Positions 22,423 through 32,149 of a stretch of 64,000 bases of DNA are shown here, one piece after another. Where the stretch lies: the NCBI RefSeq assembly GCF_947489035.1, contig NZ_CANLCI010000017.1, positions 28,518-92,517 on the forward strand, in the 5' to 3' direction. The notes below the pieces were generated by a model. The model was not told the DNA's origin. It did not search any database and saw nothing but the letters and a program-made list of their open reading frames with translations. Each line of letters starts with the position of its first letter. Within the stretch, counting starts at the first letter, position 1. The position numbers were made by a program, and so were the translations under genes. This DNA is from an uncultured Ferrimonas sp. Its GTDB lineage: Bacteria; Pseudomonadota; Gammaproteobacteria; Enterobacterales; Shewanellaceae.

Positions 22423-23720
22423 GGCAACGCCTCAACCGCCGCGATAAAGCACTGGCCACGCTGTTCAAAGTTGCGGAACATATCCAAGCTGGCGCAAGCA
22501 GGGGAAAGCAACACAATATCCCCAGGCTGCGCTTGGGCGGCAGCGGCCTGCACCGCTTGCTCAAGGCTGGTCACTTCGTTGGCGTTATCCACCAACGCCG
22601 CAATCGCGGCGCCATCTTTGCCTAAGGTGTACACCGCCGCCAGAGGCTGCAGCAACGGCTGCAGTTCAGCCAGATCGGCGCCTTTGGCATCGCCCCCCGC
22701 GATCAGGTAGATGTTGCCTTGTTCAGCCTGCAACCCTTGCAGTGCCGCCACCGTTGCGCCAACGTTGGTGGCCTTGGAATCGTTCACAAAGCGCACCCCC
22801 TGTTTGCGGGCAACTAGCTGACAACGATGGGGCAAGGGTTGAAATTGCTGTAACGCCTGCTGGCTGGCAGCCGCTGGGATCTGCGCGCAATCCGCCAGCG
22901 CCAGTGCCGCTAAGGCATTGGCGTAGTTATGGCTGCCCACCAATGGCAACTGCGCCAATGGCATTCGAGCCTGCTGACCGCAGTAAAGGTGCTCGCCGTC
23001 GAGGCCATAATGGCCTGAGTCGGGTTTGCCCAAGCCAAAACGGACGGCGTGGCTATCACCACTGGCGGTTAAAGGATCATCTGCATTTTCAATGCAGCGC
23101 TGGCTTTGTTGATACAGCGCTAATTTCGCCTGACGGTAGTGCTCAAAACTGTCGTAACGATCCAGATGATCGGCACTGAGGTTCAGCACCGTCGCCGCAA
23201 CGCAATTCAGGCTGTGGGTGGTTTCCAACTGAAAGCTGGACAGCTCCAAGACATACAGCTGATGACCTTGCCCCAACAGATCCAGCGCCGGTAACCCGAT
23301 GTTACCGCCCACCCCAACAGACCAGCCAGCTGCCGCCGCCATCTCACCCACCAAGGTGGTCACGGTCGATTTGCCATTGGATCCGGTGATCGCCACGACC
23401 GGCGCATCCACATGGCGCGCAAACAGTTCGATGTCACCAATGGCTTCCACCCCAGCGGCGATGGCTTGCGCCACTGCCGGAGTGGCCAAGGCGATCCCCG
23501 GTGACACCACCAAGGTGTTGGCTTGGCTGAGCAATGCGCCATCCAGCGCACCGGTTCGCAGTTGCACCTCGGGGTAATCCGCCGCCAGTTGCTCCGCCCC
23601 TGGGGGCGAGCTGCGAGTATCCCAAACCGACACCGCCAGCCCTTGGCGCCGCAAAAACCGCACGCAAGAGAGGCCAGTAATGCCTAAGCCAAGCACAAGG
23701 GTGTCTGCCAGCGGCGCCAT
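22416..23720 (-). CDS. murD: UDP-N-acetylmuramoyl-L-alanine--D-glutamate ligase MurD
   Basis: Adds D-Glu to UDP-MurNAc-L-Ala. 434 residues, three-domain Mur ligase: N-terminal LVLGLGITGLSCVRFL, central ATP loop ITGSNGKSTVTTLVGEM near 110-126, and LNLSADHLDRY; the C-terminal domain has FVNDSKATNVGAT. It overlaps ftsW by 7 nt and begins 1 nt after mraY. Ala and Gln content is high, as in other proteins of this cluster here. Confidence 0.97.
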   Translation of the reverse strand: MAPLADTLVLGLGITGLSCVRFLRRQGLAVSVWDTRSSPPGAEQLAADYPEVQLRTGALDGALLSQANTLVVSPGIALATPAVAQAIAAGVEAIGDIELFARHVDAPVVAITGSNGKSTVTTLVGEMAAAAGWSVGVGGNIGLPALDLLGQGHQLYVLELSSFQLETTHSLNCVAATVLNLSADHLDRYDSFEHYRQAKLALYQQSQRCIENADDPLTASGDSHAVRFGLGKPDSGHYGLDGEHLYCGQQARMPLAQLPLVGSHNYANALAALALADCAQIPAAASQQALQQFQPLPHRCQLVARKQGVRFVNDSKATNVGATVAALQGLQAEQGNIYLIAGGDAKGADLAELQPLLQPLAAVYTLGKDGAAIAALVDNANEVTSLEQAVQAAAAQAQPGDIVLLSPACASLDMFRNFEQRGQCFIAAVEALPC

Positions 23721-23721
23721 C

Positions 23722-24801
23722 TTAGCGCACCTTCAGGGTGGCTAACCCCAGCAGCACTAAGCACAATGAGATAATCCAAAAGCGCACGATCACGCGTGGC
23801 TCTGGCCAGCCTTTCAATTCAAAGTGGTGGTGGATCGGCGCCATCCGGAAAATGCGCTTTTTACGCAGTTTGTACGAGCCCACTTGCAGGATCACCGACA
23901 CGGTTTCCAGCACGAAGATCCCGCCCATGATCACCAACAGGAACTCTTGGCGGGTCAATACCGCCATGGCACCCAGGCCCGCGCCCAGCGCCAACGAACC
24001 CACATCGCCCATAAAGACTTGGGCTGGGTAGGTGTTAAACCACAAAAAGCCTAATCCCGCGCCCACCATGGCGGTACACACCACCACCATCTCACCCACG
24101 CCTGGCAGGTAAGGGATATGCAGGTATTCGGCAAAATTAACGTTACCCGAGAGGTACGCCACCAACGCAAACGCGGCCGCCACTAATACCGTTGGCACAA
24201 TGGCCAAGCCGTCCAAGCCATCGGTTAAGTTCACCGCATTGGAGCTGCCGACGATGGTAAAATAGGCCAAGGCGATAAACATCAACCCCAGTGATGGCAT
24301 CACATCTTTGAAGAACGGCACCACCAGCACATGCCCCTCCGGTTGCCCTTGCCAGTACAGGTAGACAGCCACCACCAGTGCCGCCGCCGATTGCCAGAAA
24401 TATTTCCAGCGCGCGATCAGGCCCTTCGGATCTTTGCGGATCACCTTGCGGTAATCATCGATGTAGCCAATCAAGCCAAAGCTGCCCAGAACGAACAACA
24501 ACACCAACACATAGTGGTTGGTGAGATCGCCCCACAGCAAGGTAGAAACAAAGATCCCAGCAAGGATCATCAAACCGCCCATGGTGGGGGTGCCGCGCTT
24601 AGAGAAATGCGACTCTGGGCCGTCATCACGAACCACTTGGCCGATCTGCATCCGTTGCAATTGACGGATCAGTTTAGGCCCCATCCACAGGCTGAACACC
24701 AAGGCGGTCAATAGACTGATGATGGCGCGAAACGTTAGGTAAGACACCACATTAAAGGCGCTGAAATATTGTGTTAGGTAGTCCGCAAGCAGAACCAACA
24801 T
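23722..24801 (-). CDS. mraY: Phospho-N-acetylmuramoyl-pentapeptide transferase MraY
   Basis: Transfers the phospho-MurNAc-pentapeptide to undecaprenyl phosphate, making lipid I. 359 residues with about ten membrane helices. Family motifs are clear: [10 protein letters not shown] near residue 71, [13 protein letters not shown] near 190 with the catalytic aspartates, [14 protein letters not shown] near 264, and [24 protein letters not shown] at the C-terminus. The stop and start codons with murF share one base (TAATG-type junction). Confidence 0.98.
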   Translation of the reverse strand: MLVLLADYLTQYFSAFNVVSYLTFRAIISLLTALVFSLWMGPKLIRQLQRMQIGQVVRDDGPESHFSKRGTPTMGGLMILAGIFVSTLLWGDLTNHYVLVLLFVLGSFGLIGYIDDYRKVIRKDPKGLIARWKYFWQSAAALVVAVYLYWQGQPEGHVLVVPFFKDVMPSLGLMFIALAYFTIVGSSNAVNLTDGLDGLAIVPTVLVAAAFALVAYLSGNVNFAEYLHIPYLPGVGEMVVVCTAMVGAGLGFLWFNTYPAQVFMGDVGSLALGAGLGAMAVLTRQEFLLVIMGGIFVLETVSVILQVGSYKLRKKRIFRMAPIHHHFELKGWPEPRVIVRFWIISLCLVLLGLATLKVR

Positions 24802-26171
24802 TAGCGAGTAACCTCAAATTGCTGCCGCAGCGCTGTCAGCAGATTTTCCATCCGCGCGCTGCGTGAGCCTTTAATCAAAACCGTTACCGGAGCCGTTGCT
24901 TGCTCCAGCCAAACCAGCAGGTGCTCAAGCAGGGCCTGTTGGTCGGTAAAATGCGCCTTGGAGCCGAAGGCTGCCGCAGCAAAACCGCTTACTGTACCGA
25001 CTGTCAGCAAGTGGTCAATCCCTTTATCCAAGGCGTATTGCCCCACTTGCCGATGGTGTGACTCAGTACTGCTGCCTAACTCACCCATATCGCCAAACAG
25101 CAGCACCGTGGTGGTGGCCATTTCGGCCAACAAATCGATGCCTGCTTTGGTTGACGCCAGATTGGCGTTATAGCTGTCGTCAATCACCGTCAGCGTTGGG
25201 GATAAGGAGTGAATTTGGGTGCGACCGGGCACAGTTGGGGCTTGGGATAGCCCCTTGGCGATCAACGCCAGATCCAACTCAGCACAGTGGGCCAAACTGG
25301 CCGCCGCCAGGGCGTTATCAACTTGATGACGGCCGGGCAGCGGTAAGCTCACCGGTTGCGATAACTCACCGCAATGCAACGTAAACCGGTAGCAGCCACT
25401 GCTGTCTCGCTGAATCTCATCAGCCCAGATGTCGGCCACTTGGCGACTGGAAAAACGCAGTAATGGCTGCTCGGCAGCTTGCGCTTGCAGATAATCGGCG
25501 TAGTTGTCATCCAGATTGATGATCGCGATCCCATCCGGTTGCAGTGCTTCAAAGATCTCACTCTTGGCCGCAGCGACCCCATCAATGCCACCAAAGCCTT
25601 CTAAATGCGCTGGCTGAATGTTATTGATCAGCGCCGCGTTCGCTTGCACCAAGCTGCTGGTATAACGGATCTCGCCGGGGGCATTCGCGCCCAGCTCGAC
25701 TACCGCATAGCGTTCTGCGCCACTGAGCTCTAACAGCGTTAATGGCACGCCAATGGTGTTGTTCAAGTTACCCTTGGTGGCCAAGGTGGTGCCCGCCAGC
25801 GCAAAAATCGCCGCGGTCATCTCTTTAACCGAGGTTTTCCCCACCGAGCCCGTTAACGCGACCGCATAAGGGTTTAGCTGCTGCTTCAGCCACGCCGCCA
25901 GCTGCCCCAACGCCAAAGTGGTGTCATCCACCAACAACTGCGGCAAAGTGGTCTCAACCGGTCGGCTTACTAAGACTGCCGCAGCGCCTGCCGCTTCGGC
26001 CTGTGCAATAAAATCGTGGGCATCGAAACGTTCACCCACCAAGGCAACGAACAGATCGCCAGCGCCGAGCGCCCGACTGTTGGTGCTTACTCGTTCAATC
26101 TGGCCGCCGCTGGCCCCAATCATTTCGGCGCCTAACGCTGCAGCTATCGTTGTTAAAGGAGTGCTGATCAT
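24801..26171 (-). CDS. murF: UDP-N-acetylmuramoyl-tripeptide--D-alanyl-D-alanine ligase MurF
   Basis: Adds D-Ala-D-Ala, the product of the Ddl enzyme encoded downstream, to the UDP-tripeptide. 456 residues. ATP loop [14 protein letters not shown] near residues 105-118, then [14 protein letters not shown] and [13 protein letters not shown]-terminal [11 protein letters not shown] and [10 protein letters not shown] are typical. Overlaps murE by 4 nt (ATGA) and mraY by one base. Confidence 0.97.
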   Translation of the reverse strand: MISTPLTTIAAALGAEMIGASGGQIERVSTNSRALGAGDLFVALVGERFDAHDFIAQAEAAGAAAVLVSRPVETTLPQLLVDDTTLALGQLAAWLKQQLNPYAVALTGSVGKTSVKEMTAAIFALAGTTLATKGNLNNTIGVPLTLLELSGAERYAVVELGANAPGEIRYTSSLVQANAALINNIQPAHLEGFGGIDGVAAAKSEIFEALQPDGIAIINLDDNYADYLQAQAAEQPLLRFSSRQVADIWADEIQRDSSGCYRFTLHCGELSQPVSLPLPGRHQVDNALAAASLAHCAELDLALIAKGLSQAPTVPGRTQIHSLSPTLTVIDDSYNANLASTKAGIDLLAEMATTTVLLFGDMGELGSSTESHHRQVGQYALDKGIDHLLTVGTVSGFAAAAFGSKAHFTDQQALLEHLLVWLEQATAPVTVLIKGSRSARMENLLTALRQQFEVTR

Positions 26172-27643
26172 ACCGCCTCCTGAGTCAGCTGTTGCGCCAA
26201 CGCGCGTTCGTGATAATCCAAACGCTGTTGGCCAACGATTTGATAATCTTCATGGCCTTTACCCGCCAATAAGATCAGATCGTCCGCCCCAGCCAAGGCA
26301 TACGTTTGTCGCACCGCCGCGGCGCGATCCGCTTCCACCAGATATGGGGCGCGCATTAACCCTTGCTGCATATCGTCGGCAATGTCGGCAAAGGCCTCAC
26401 TGCGCGGGTTATCGCTGGTGATCACCACTTCATCGGCACCACGTTCTGCCGCTGCGGCCATCAACGGTCGCTTGCCTCGATCGCGCTCGCCACCACAGCC
26501 AAACAGGCACCACAGCTTGCCGCGACAGTGCCGCCGCAACGCGATCAGCGCCTGTTCTAACGCGTCTGGGGTATGGGCGTAATCCACCACCAGTGTTGGC
26601 CCCGCAGCGCCACTAAAACACTCCATCCGACCGCTGGCCGGTTGCAGCTGTTGCGCTGCTTGCAATAGCGCCGCCAGTGGGTGCCCCTGCGCCAGTAGCG
26701 CGGCAATCGCCGCAAGCACATTGGCCAAATTAAATTGCCCTAATAACGGGCAGTGCAATGCACCATTGCCGTAGCTGCTGTGGATGGTCGCGGTTGCGCC
26801 GTGCTGGTGGTAACGCACCTCGCTGGCGTTGATGTAATCACCACGGCAGCTGGCACCGTCGATGCTGTAGCCAATGGTGTGCAGTTGCGACTGCAATTGG
26901 CGGTGCCACTGCACGCCGTATTGGTCGTCCAAATTCAGCACCGCGTGTTGCAGTTGTGGCTGGCTAAACAGCTGCCACTTTGCCGCGGCATAGCTTTCCA
27001 TATCACCGTGATAATCAAGGTGATCACGGCTTAAATTGGTGTATACCGCTACGGCCATCGGCAAGGCCGTTAACCGCCCTTGGCTGAGGCCATGGCTCGA
27101 CACTTCCAGCGCCACCGTGGTGGCACCGGCTTGGGCTTGCTGGTGTAAATTGCGCGCCACGGTCAGTGGATCAGAGGTGGTATTAACCGAAGGCTGTAAC
27201 TGCCCCCACAGGCCATTGCCCACCGTACCCATCACCCCTGCAATCTGGCCCAGCTGAGTCAACAGCTGGGCGCACAGTTGCGTCACCGTGGTTTTGCCGT
27301 TCGTGCCCGTCACCCCGATCACCTCAAGTTGGGTGGCGGCGGGGTAGCAATGCAGTCCCAGTTGCGACAACTGTTGCCCCAAGTTGGGGATGGCAATCAC
27401 CGTTGCCCCGGTATTGATTGAACGAACACCCGCGCAATCGCTGGCGCTGGCTTCAACCACAACCGCCACCGCCCCGTTGGCAATGGCGGCATCAATGTAA
27501 TCACGGCCATCCACTAGATGACCCTGCACAGCAACAAAAAGATCGCCCGCTGTTACGTCGCGACTGTCCAATGTCGCGTGGTTAAACTCAATCCCTGTCG
27601 ATAACGCCAGCCAGGGAGACAAAACCTTATCGAGTAGCGGCAT
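26168..27643 (-). CDS. murE: UDP-N-acetylmuramoyl-L-alanyl-D-glutamate--meso-diaminopimelate ligase MurE
   Basis: Adds the third residue of the stem peptide. 491 residues from ATG 27643 (MPLLDKVLSPW), chosen over upstream starts that lie deeper in ftsI; the start still overlaps the ftsI end by 17 nt. The ATP loop VTGTNGKTTVTQLC and the NTTSDPLTVA stretch are seen. DNPRSEAF near residue 402 is the meso-DAP specificity motif (DNPR), so the cell wall should contain meso-diaminopimelate. Confidence 0.97.
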   Translation of the reverse strand: MPLLDKVLSPWLALSTGIEFNHATLDSRDVTAGDLFVAVQGHLVDGRDYIDAAIANGAVAVVVEASASDCAGVRSINTGATVIAIPNLGQQLSQLGLHCYPAATQLEVIGVTGTNGKTTVTQLCAQLLTQLGQIAGVMGTVGNGLWGQLQPSVNTTSDPLTVARNLHQQAQAGATTVALEVSSHGLSQGRLTALPMAVAVYTNLSRDHLDYHGDMESYAAAKWQLFSQPQLQHAVLNLDDQYGVQWHRQLQSQLHTIGYSIDGASCRGDYINASEVRYHQHGATATIHSSYGNGALHCPLLGQFNLANVLAAIAALLAQGHPLAALLQAAQQLQPASGRMECFSGAAGPTLVVDYAHTPDALEQALIALRRHCRGKLWCLFGCGGERDRGKRPLMAAAAERGADEVVITSDNPRSEAFADIADDMQQGLMRAPYLVEADRAAAVRQTYALAGADDLILLAGKGHEDYQIVGQQRLDYHERALAQQLTQEAV

Positions 27644-29366
27644 TGTTATTCCCAAATAGTGCGGCCAGACGAGGTTGCTGGCTGCTCGGTTCGACATTTA
27701 AAAGTTGTAAGGCACCGGCCATCACTTCGGAAAACACCGGTGCGGCGACATTACCGCCATAGTAGGCGTCGCCTTTGGGTTCGTTCACCACAACCGCCAT
27801 GGCTAAGCGCGGATTGTTGGCGGGCGCCAAGCCGGCAAACAAGGTGACGTAATCTTCGCCATAGCCACCGGCCACGGCTTTGCGGCTGGTGCCGGTTTTC
27901 CCCGCCACTTCATAGCCTTCAATGGCTGCCAGTGGCGCGGTGCCATTTTTCTTGGCCACGCCGGTGAGCATCTGCACCACGTCATCGGCGGTTTTTTCAG
28001 ACAGCACCCGCTGGCCTGCGGGGATGTTTTTACGCTTTAAAATGGACGCCGAACGGCTGACCCCGCCCGCCCCTAAAATGGCGTACACCCGCGCAAGCTG
28101 CAGTGGCGTAGCGGTTAAGCCATAGCCAAAGGCCAACGTCGCCCGTTCATGTTCCGACCAGCGGCTGCGATTGGGCACGTTACCGGTGTATTCACCGTCT
28201 AAGCTGATGCCACTGTATGTGCCCAAACCAAAATCGGCGTAGAAGGCGAGTAGATCATCCACTTCCATCTGCAACGCCATTTTGGTCATGCCGACGTTGG
28301 ACGATTTCACCAACAAGGTGCCGATGTCTTTCTTGCCCAAGTTTTTGCCATCGCGCACCGTACCGCCGCGCACCCGCATGTACCCTGGGTAGGTGTCGAT
28401 GATATCGGTGGTGCTGACGATGCCCCGATCCAGTGCTGCCGCCACCACCAGCGGCTTCACTACCGAACCGGGTTCGTAAGCGTCGGTAATGGCACGGTTA
28501 CGCATCTGGTAGGGCTTCAGCCCTTTGCGTGAATTGGGGTTATAGCTGGGGGTATTGGCCATCGCCAACACTTCACCGGTGGGGATATCGATGATCACCA
28601 ACGACGCCGAGGTGGCCATGTGGTAGGCGGTGGCTTTTTTTAAGGCGGTGTAAGCCATGCTCTGCAAACGCATATCCAAACTGAGCACCAGATCATTGGG
28701 GTTTTCCCCCTCTTCCACCACCGACAGGTTTTCAACAATCTCGCCGCGGCGATCTTTGCGTACTTTGTATTTGGCGGGGCTGCCCGTTAACCAGTCGTTG
28801 TAGTTGCGCTCTAGCCCTTCAATGCCGCGATCGTCGATGTTGGTGATGCCGATCAGCTGGGCGGCAATTTCACCGGCCGGATAATAACGGCGCGATTCGG
28901 GTTTCAGCGCAATGCCGGGGATCTTCAGTTTGCGAATGTACTCTGCAACCGCAGGGGTTACTTGGCGTTTGAGGTAAACAAAGCGCCCTTTACTGTCACG
29001 CACTCGGCCCACCAGTTTTTGCTGGTTAACCTCCAGCACGTTCGCGAGGGCGGTCCAACGGCGAATGTCATCAAAGCCATTGCCATCGCGCACCATTTTC
29101 GGATCGGCGTAGGCCGCCATTACTGGCACACTGACCGCCAGCATTTCGCCGTTACGATCGGTTACCATGCCCCGCTGTACGTCGGTGGTGGTGGTGCGCA
29201 AAGTACGCATGTCAGCTTCGTAGCGCAGCCGCTCGGGCTCAATCACTTGGATCCACGCCGCCCGTGAAACAATCGCCATGAAAACCAACATGATCAGCCC
29301 CGCTGCCGCCATCAGGCGCCAGTCGATGGCTTCGGGTTTGGTCTTCCTCTTCCCTTGCCGGCTCAT
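27627..29366 (-). CDS. ftsI: Septal peptidoglycan transpeptidase FtsI (PBP3)
   Basis: The class B penicillin-binding protein that crosslinks septal peptidoglycan with FtsW. 579 residues: short basic cytoplasmic end, one membrane helix (about 18-38), PBP dimer domain, then the transpeptidase with the nucleophile motif SVVK (301-304), SSN (355-357) and KTG (490-492). Overlaps ftsL by 4 nt and murE by 17 nt. Confidence 0.98.
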   Translation of the reverse strand: MSRQGKRKTKPEAIDWRLMAAAGLIMLVFMAIVSRAAWIQVIEPERLRYEADMRTLRTTTTDVQRGMVTDRNGEMLAVSVPVMAAYADPKMVRDGNGFDDIRRWTALANVLEVNQQKLVGRVRDSKGRFVYLKRQVTPAVAEYIRKLKIPGIALKPESRRYYPAGEIAAQLIGITNIDDRGIEGLERNYNDWLTGSPAKYKVRKDRRGEIVENLSVVEEGENPNDLVLSLDMRLQSMAYTALKKATAYHMATSASLVIIDIPTGEVLAMANTPSYNPNSRKGLKPYQMRNRAITDAYEPGSVVKPLVVAAALDRGIVSTTDIIDTYPGYMRVRGGTVRDGKNLGKKDIGTLLVKSSNVGMTKMALQMEVDDLLAFYADFGLGTYSGISLDGEYTGNVPNRSRWSEHERATLAFGYGLTATPLQLARVYAILGAGGVSRSASILKRKNIPAGQRVLSEKTADDVVQMLTGVAKKNGTAPLAAIEGYEVAGKTGTSRKAVAGGYGEDYVTLFAGLAPANNPRLAMAVVVNEPKGDAYYGGNVAAPVFSEVMAGALQLLNVEPSSQQPRLAALFGNNNAATR

Positions 29367-29671
29367 GGCAGCTTCACCACTTGTTCTTGGGCGGGTTTGG
29401 GTCGTTGCATCTGCAGTTGCTTCCTTGCTAATGCGTCAATGCGGCTGTGCTCAGCCAAAGTTTGTTCTTCCAACAACAGATGACGCCACTGCACATCCAG
29501 TTGATCCCGTTGTTGCAGCAAACTGTTGTAATGAGCCGTAAGCCGCCGTGCGTCCTGAGCAGTAAAGATCACCGCAAAGGCGCTTACCGCCACCAGCAAT
29601 CCTGCCAACAGGATCGGCCAATGGCGACGCAGATCGTGGCCGATCTGCTGCAGCAGCTCAAAGCTCAACAT
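29363..29671 (-). CDS. ftsL: Cell division protein FtsL
   Basis: A 102-residue bitopic protein with a membrane helix at about residues 17-36 and a periplasmic leucine/glutamine-rich coiled coil (ARRLTAHYNSLLQQRDQLDVQWRHLL and onward), the region that pairs with FtsB and activates FtsWI. Sequence is weakly conserved in this family; assignment rests on topology, length and its place between rsmH (2-nt gap) and ftsI (4-nt overlap). Confidence 0.94.
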   Translation of the reverse strand: MLSFELLQQIGHDLRRHWPILLAGLLVAVSAFAVIFTAQDARRLTAHYNSLLQQRDQLDVQWRHLLLEEQTLAEHSRIDALARKQLQMQRPKPAQEQVVKLP

Positions 29672-29673
29672 CG

Positions 29674-30621
29674 CTAACGTTTCTGCGCTACGCGCAGCAC
29701 CGAACTGCGCGATCGAGTGTTATCGCCCACTTCCACATCGCTTGGCTTCATCGCCTTGCCGATCAGTCGCAACACTCGGGTTTTATCCAGTTCCGCTTCA
29801 GTCATCGGCAGGCCGCGTGGGGCATCAGCCCCTTGGCTCATTTTACGCATGAAGCGTTTTACCATCCGGTCTTCCAGCGAGTGGAAGCTGATGATCGACA
29901 AACGGCCTTCTGCGGCCAGCACTTCGGTACCGCCAGCCAACGCCGCTTCAATCTCGTCGAGTTCGCTGTTGATGAAGATGCGGATCGCCTGAAAACTGCG
30001 AGTGGCGGGGTGCTTACCCATATCGCGCTTGTGCTGTGGAGTCATGTTATTGATCAGCTCAGCCAGATGACTGGTGCGATCCATCGGTTCGCCCGCGGCA
30101 ATATGCTCTTTGATCTTGCGAGCAATCGGCCGAGAGAATTTCTCTTCGCCAAAGGTTTTCAGTACCCAAGCGATGTCGTTGGCTTCCGCTCGCACCAACC
30201 ACTGCGCCGCCGTTTCGCCACGGCTGTTGTCCATACGCATATCCAACGGGCCATCGCGTAAGAAGCTAAAGCCACGTTCGGCGTCGTCCAGCTGCGGCGA
30301 CGACACGCCCAGATCCAACAACACGCCGTCGATCTTGCCGTTCAGGCCCAGATCCGTCATGTACTCGGCAATGCCAGAAAATGGCCCGTGCACAATTTGA
30401 AAACGTGGGTCCTCTTGCGCTAATTGCTGCGCTACCGCCACCGCCTGTGGGTCGCGATCAATGCCAATTAAGCGGCCATTTGCGCCTAACTTGGAGAGAA
30501 TATGACGCGAATGGCCACCACGGCCAAAGGTGCCGTCTACGTAAATGCCATCTGGCTTAAGGTTCAGCCCATCAACCGCTTCATCTAGCAATACGGTGAT
30601 GTGACGAAATTGCTCGCTCAT
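29674..30621 (-). CDS. rsmH: 16S rRNA (cytosine-1402-N4) methyltransferase RsmH
   Basis: A SAM-dependent methyltransferase that N4-methylates C1402 in the ribosomal P site, working on the same nucleotide as the RsmI encoded at 33200-34039. 315 residues. Motif [15 protein letters not shown] near residues 29-42 and [22 protein letters not shown] near 100-120 are characteristic. Shares one base with mraZ. Confidence 0.98.
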   Translation of the reverse strand: MSEQFRHITVLLDEAVDGLNLKPDGIYVDGTFGRGGHSRHILSKLGANGRLIGIDRDPQAVAVAQQLAQEDPRFQIVHGPFSGIAEYMTDLGLNGKIDGVLLDLGVSSPQLDDAERGFSFLRDGPLDMRMDNSRGETAAQWLVRAEANDIAWVLKTFGEEKFSRPIARKIKEHIAAGEPMDRTSHLAELINNMTPQHKRDMGKHPATRSFQAIRIFINSELDEIEAALAGGTEVLAAEGRLSIISFHSLEDRMVKRFMRKMSQGADAPRGLPMTEAELDKTRVLRLIGKAMKPSDVEVGDNTRSRSSVLRVAQKR

Positions 30622-31079
30622 CAGAGTGTGAGTTCCTGTAGCCGGTGGTTATTGTCAAAGGTGTCTTGGCTGGTTTGTTGTTGAGCCAAGGCGATCTGCT
30701 GCTGCCAATTGGCTTCAGACCAGATCTCAAATTTATTCAGCTGGCCAACCAGCATCAGGGCTTTATCCAACTGGGCAAAGTTCCGTAATGGTCCACTGAG
30801 CAGTAATCGGCCCGCTTTATCTAATTCGCATTCAGTGGCGTATCCCTGCAACAGTCGCTTCACTTGTCGCTCCGCCGGCACGGTGTCAGACAAGTTCAGC
30901 AGTTTTTGCTCTACCTGTTCCCATTCTGGCAAGGGATAGAGCAAAAGGCAGGGGGATCGCAGATCAACGGTACAGATCATTTGGGCATCACAACGCACAC
31001 GAAGGCCGTCGCGATACCGAGTTGGCATCGTGATACGGCCTTTACTATCGAGCGAAATTGCGTTGGCGCCACGGAACAT
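30621..31079 (-). CDS. mraZ: Transcriptional regulator MraZ
   Basis: A 152-residue AbrB-fold DNA-binding protein with two SpoVT/AbrB-like repeats (about residues 7-53 and 82-125), opening [23 protein letters not shown] with the conserved DxKGR, and [14 protein letters not shown] in the second half. In E. coli it represses its own dcw promoter by binding TGGGN repeats; matching repeats are visible upstream (31104-31137). First gene of the dcw operon. Confidence 0.97.
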   Translation of the reverse strand: MFRGANAISLDSKGRITMPTRYRDGLRVRCDAQMICTVDLRSPCLLLYPLPEWEQVEQKLLNLSDTVPAERQVKRLLQGYATECELDKAGRLLLSGPLRNFAQLDKALMLVGQLNKFEIWSEANWQQQIALAQQQTSQDTFDNNHRLQELTL

Positions 31080-31103
31080 GTCCGGTCATCCTTGTCCTAG
31101 CGA

Positions 31104-31137
31104 TCCATTTTGATCCACAAAAAAACACTTTATCCCA
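31104..31137 (-). promoter_or_regulatory. MraZ-type operator repeats
   Basis: Reading leftward, TGGG (31137-31134), TGTT (31127-31124), TGGA (31117-31114) and TGGA (31107-31104) occur with an exact 10-nt period between the promoter and mraZ. This matches the spacing of the TGGGN repeats bound by E. coli MraZ, although only one repeat here is the full TGGG. Confidence 0.55.
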
Positions 31138-31149
31138 CTAATGAGCCAG

Positions 31150-31177
31150 TTTATGAACAGGGTGCAAACCTTGTCAA
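31150..31177 (-). promoter_or_regulatory. Main dcw (mraZ) promoter
   Basis: Minus-strand TTGACA (31177-31172), a perfect -35, is 16 nt from CATAAA (31155-31150). It places the start about 65 nt upstream of mraZ, with the MraZ repeats just downstream of the start point, a position suitable for repression. Confidence 0.65.
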
Positions 31178-31286
31178 GGAGAGTCAGTAGTGGATGGGCG
31201 ACTTATCGGGCGGGATCACCAAGGCCGCCAACAAAGGCAGCAAATGGCGTGGCAGAAGCCAAAATATTGGGGATTGTCATAGAAAC

Positions 31287-31305
31287 GGCGCCGCTTGTCG
31301 GCGCC
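31287..31305. other. G+C-rich hairpin in the gap upstream of the dcw promoter
   Basis: GGCGCCG and CGGCGCC form a perfect 7-bp stem with a CTTGT loop. It lies about 120 nt after the stop of the leftward membrane-protein gene at 31427 and could be its terminator, but the following bases (GTTTCTA) are a poor U-tract. The rest of 31178-31426 has several short GATC/GCCG-rich repeats and no gene I can support. Confidence 0.4.
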
Positions 31306-31426
31306 CGATGAAACGAGGCCAGATCCGCCGCGATCGGCAAAGATCGTCGCCGTCGATGGCGCCGATCCTTACCGCGTTATTACAATTGAATGCGCGATCC
31401 AAGCACTAACATTTGATCCGATTCGA

Positions 31427-32149
31427 TCAAGTGCGGTGGTGCTGGCCCAAGTAATAACACAGCGGTTGGTAAGCGTTAAACAGCTTGGCCCACTTTTCTT
31501 GCTGGGTATTGAGGTACAGCTCTTCATCAAAAGCCGCCAGCAACTTACCCAGCTCACGGCACTGCTGCGCCAATTGCGGCTGCACGTCGCCACATAAACG
31601 CTGCAGTTGCTGCACCTGGCCCAATACACCCTTCATGATGACCACATGCAAGGTGAATTGATTCACCAGATCTAAACGCAACTGCAAGGTGGCTTCACCC
31701 GCACTGGAACTCGGTTGCAACCGATTCTCTTGATAAGGGGCTTCTTCGATATTCTCAACCATCTGCTGAAACAGCTTATCGCTAGAGATGGCCGCCTGTG
31801 GCAGTTGTTGCAACTGGGGCTGGGTTAGTAGCAGCTTGCACAAGCTGTGACTTAAATGACGGTGCACCTGCATCAATTGCTGCTCGGCAAGATGCTGTTG
31901 TCGTAAACGCTGCCCTGCCCGTGCCAGCAGGTAAAAGAGATAACCCAAACTCACACTGCCCGCCACCCCAAGGGTGATCGGTTCAGCGCCACCGCGCTGC
32001 CACAGCTGTTCAACCCAGGCGTGCTCCACCGCAGTCAGAAAGAACAACTCAAACACCATGGCGCCAAACACAATGAAAGCCAATAGGAAAAGTGAGAACA
32101 GCAATTTTTCTTGCTTGCTGCTGCGTAAAGAATAGATAAATTGACTCAT
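31427..32149 (-). CDS. Unrecognised membrane protein with two N-terminal helices
   Basis: I do not recognise this 240-residue protein. It has a short basic cytoplasmic start (residues 1-15), a hydrophobic helix at about 16-40, a second at about 57-75, then a long Gln/Leu-rich, largely helical C-terminal domain (75-240) with six or so residue blocks such as LFQQMVENIEEAPYQENR; its side is likely cytoplasmic if the topology is two-pass. Codon use resembles neighbours and there is no long overlapping alternative frame, which supports it being real. The ribosome site is weak. It lies upstream of mraZ in the same direction but is separated from it by 347 bp and a promoter, so co-regulation is not implied. 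Confidence 0.7.
   Translation of the reverse strand: MSQFIYSLRSSKQEKLLFSLFLLAFIVFGAMVFELFFLTAVEHAWVEQLWQRGGAEPITLGVAGSVSLGYLFYLLARAGQRLRQQHLAEQQLMQVHRHLSHSLCKLLLTQPQLQQLPQAAISSDKLFQQMVENIEEAPYQENRLQPSSSAGEATLQLRLDLVNQFTLHVVIMKGVLGQVQQLQRLCGDVQPQLAQQCRELGKLLAAFDEELYLNTQQEKWAKLFNAYQPLCYYLGQHHRT

Noticed and set aside
31194..31409. 71-codon plus-strand frame in the gap upstream of mraZ
   Set aside because: The ribosome site is 13 nt away, composition is Arg-rich without domain features, and it is opposite the dcw promoter region; not supportable.
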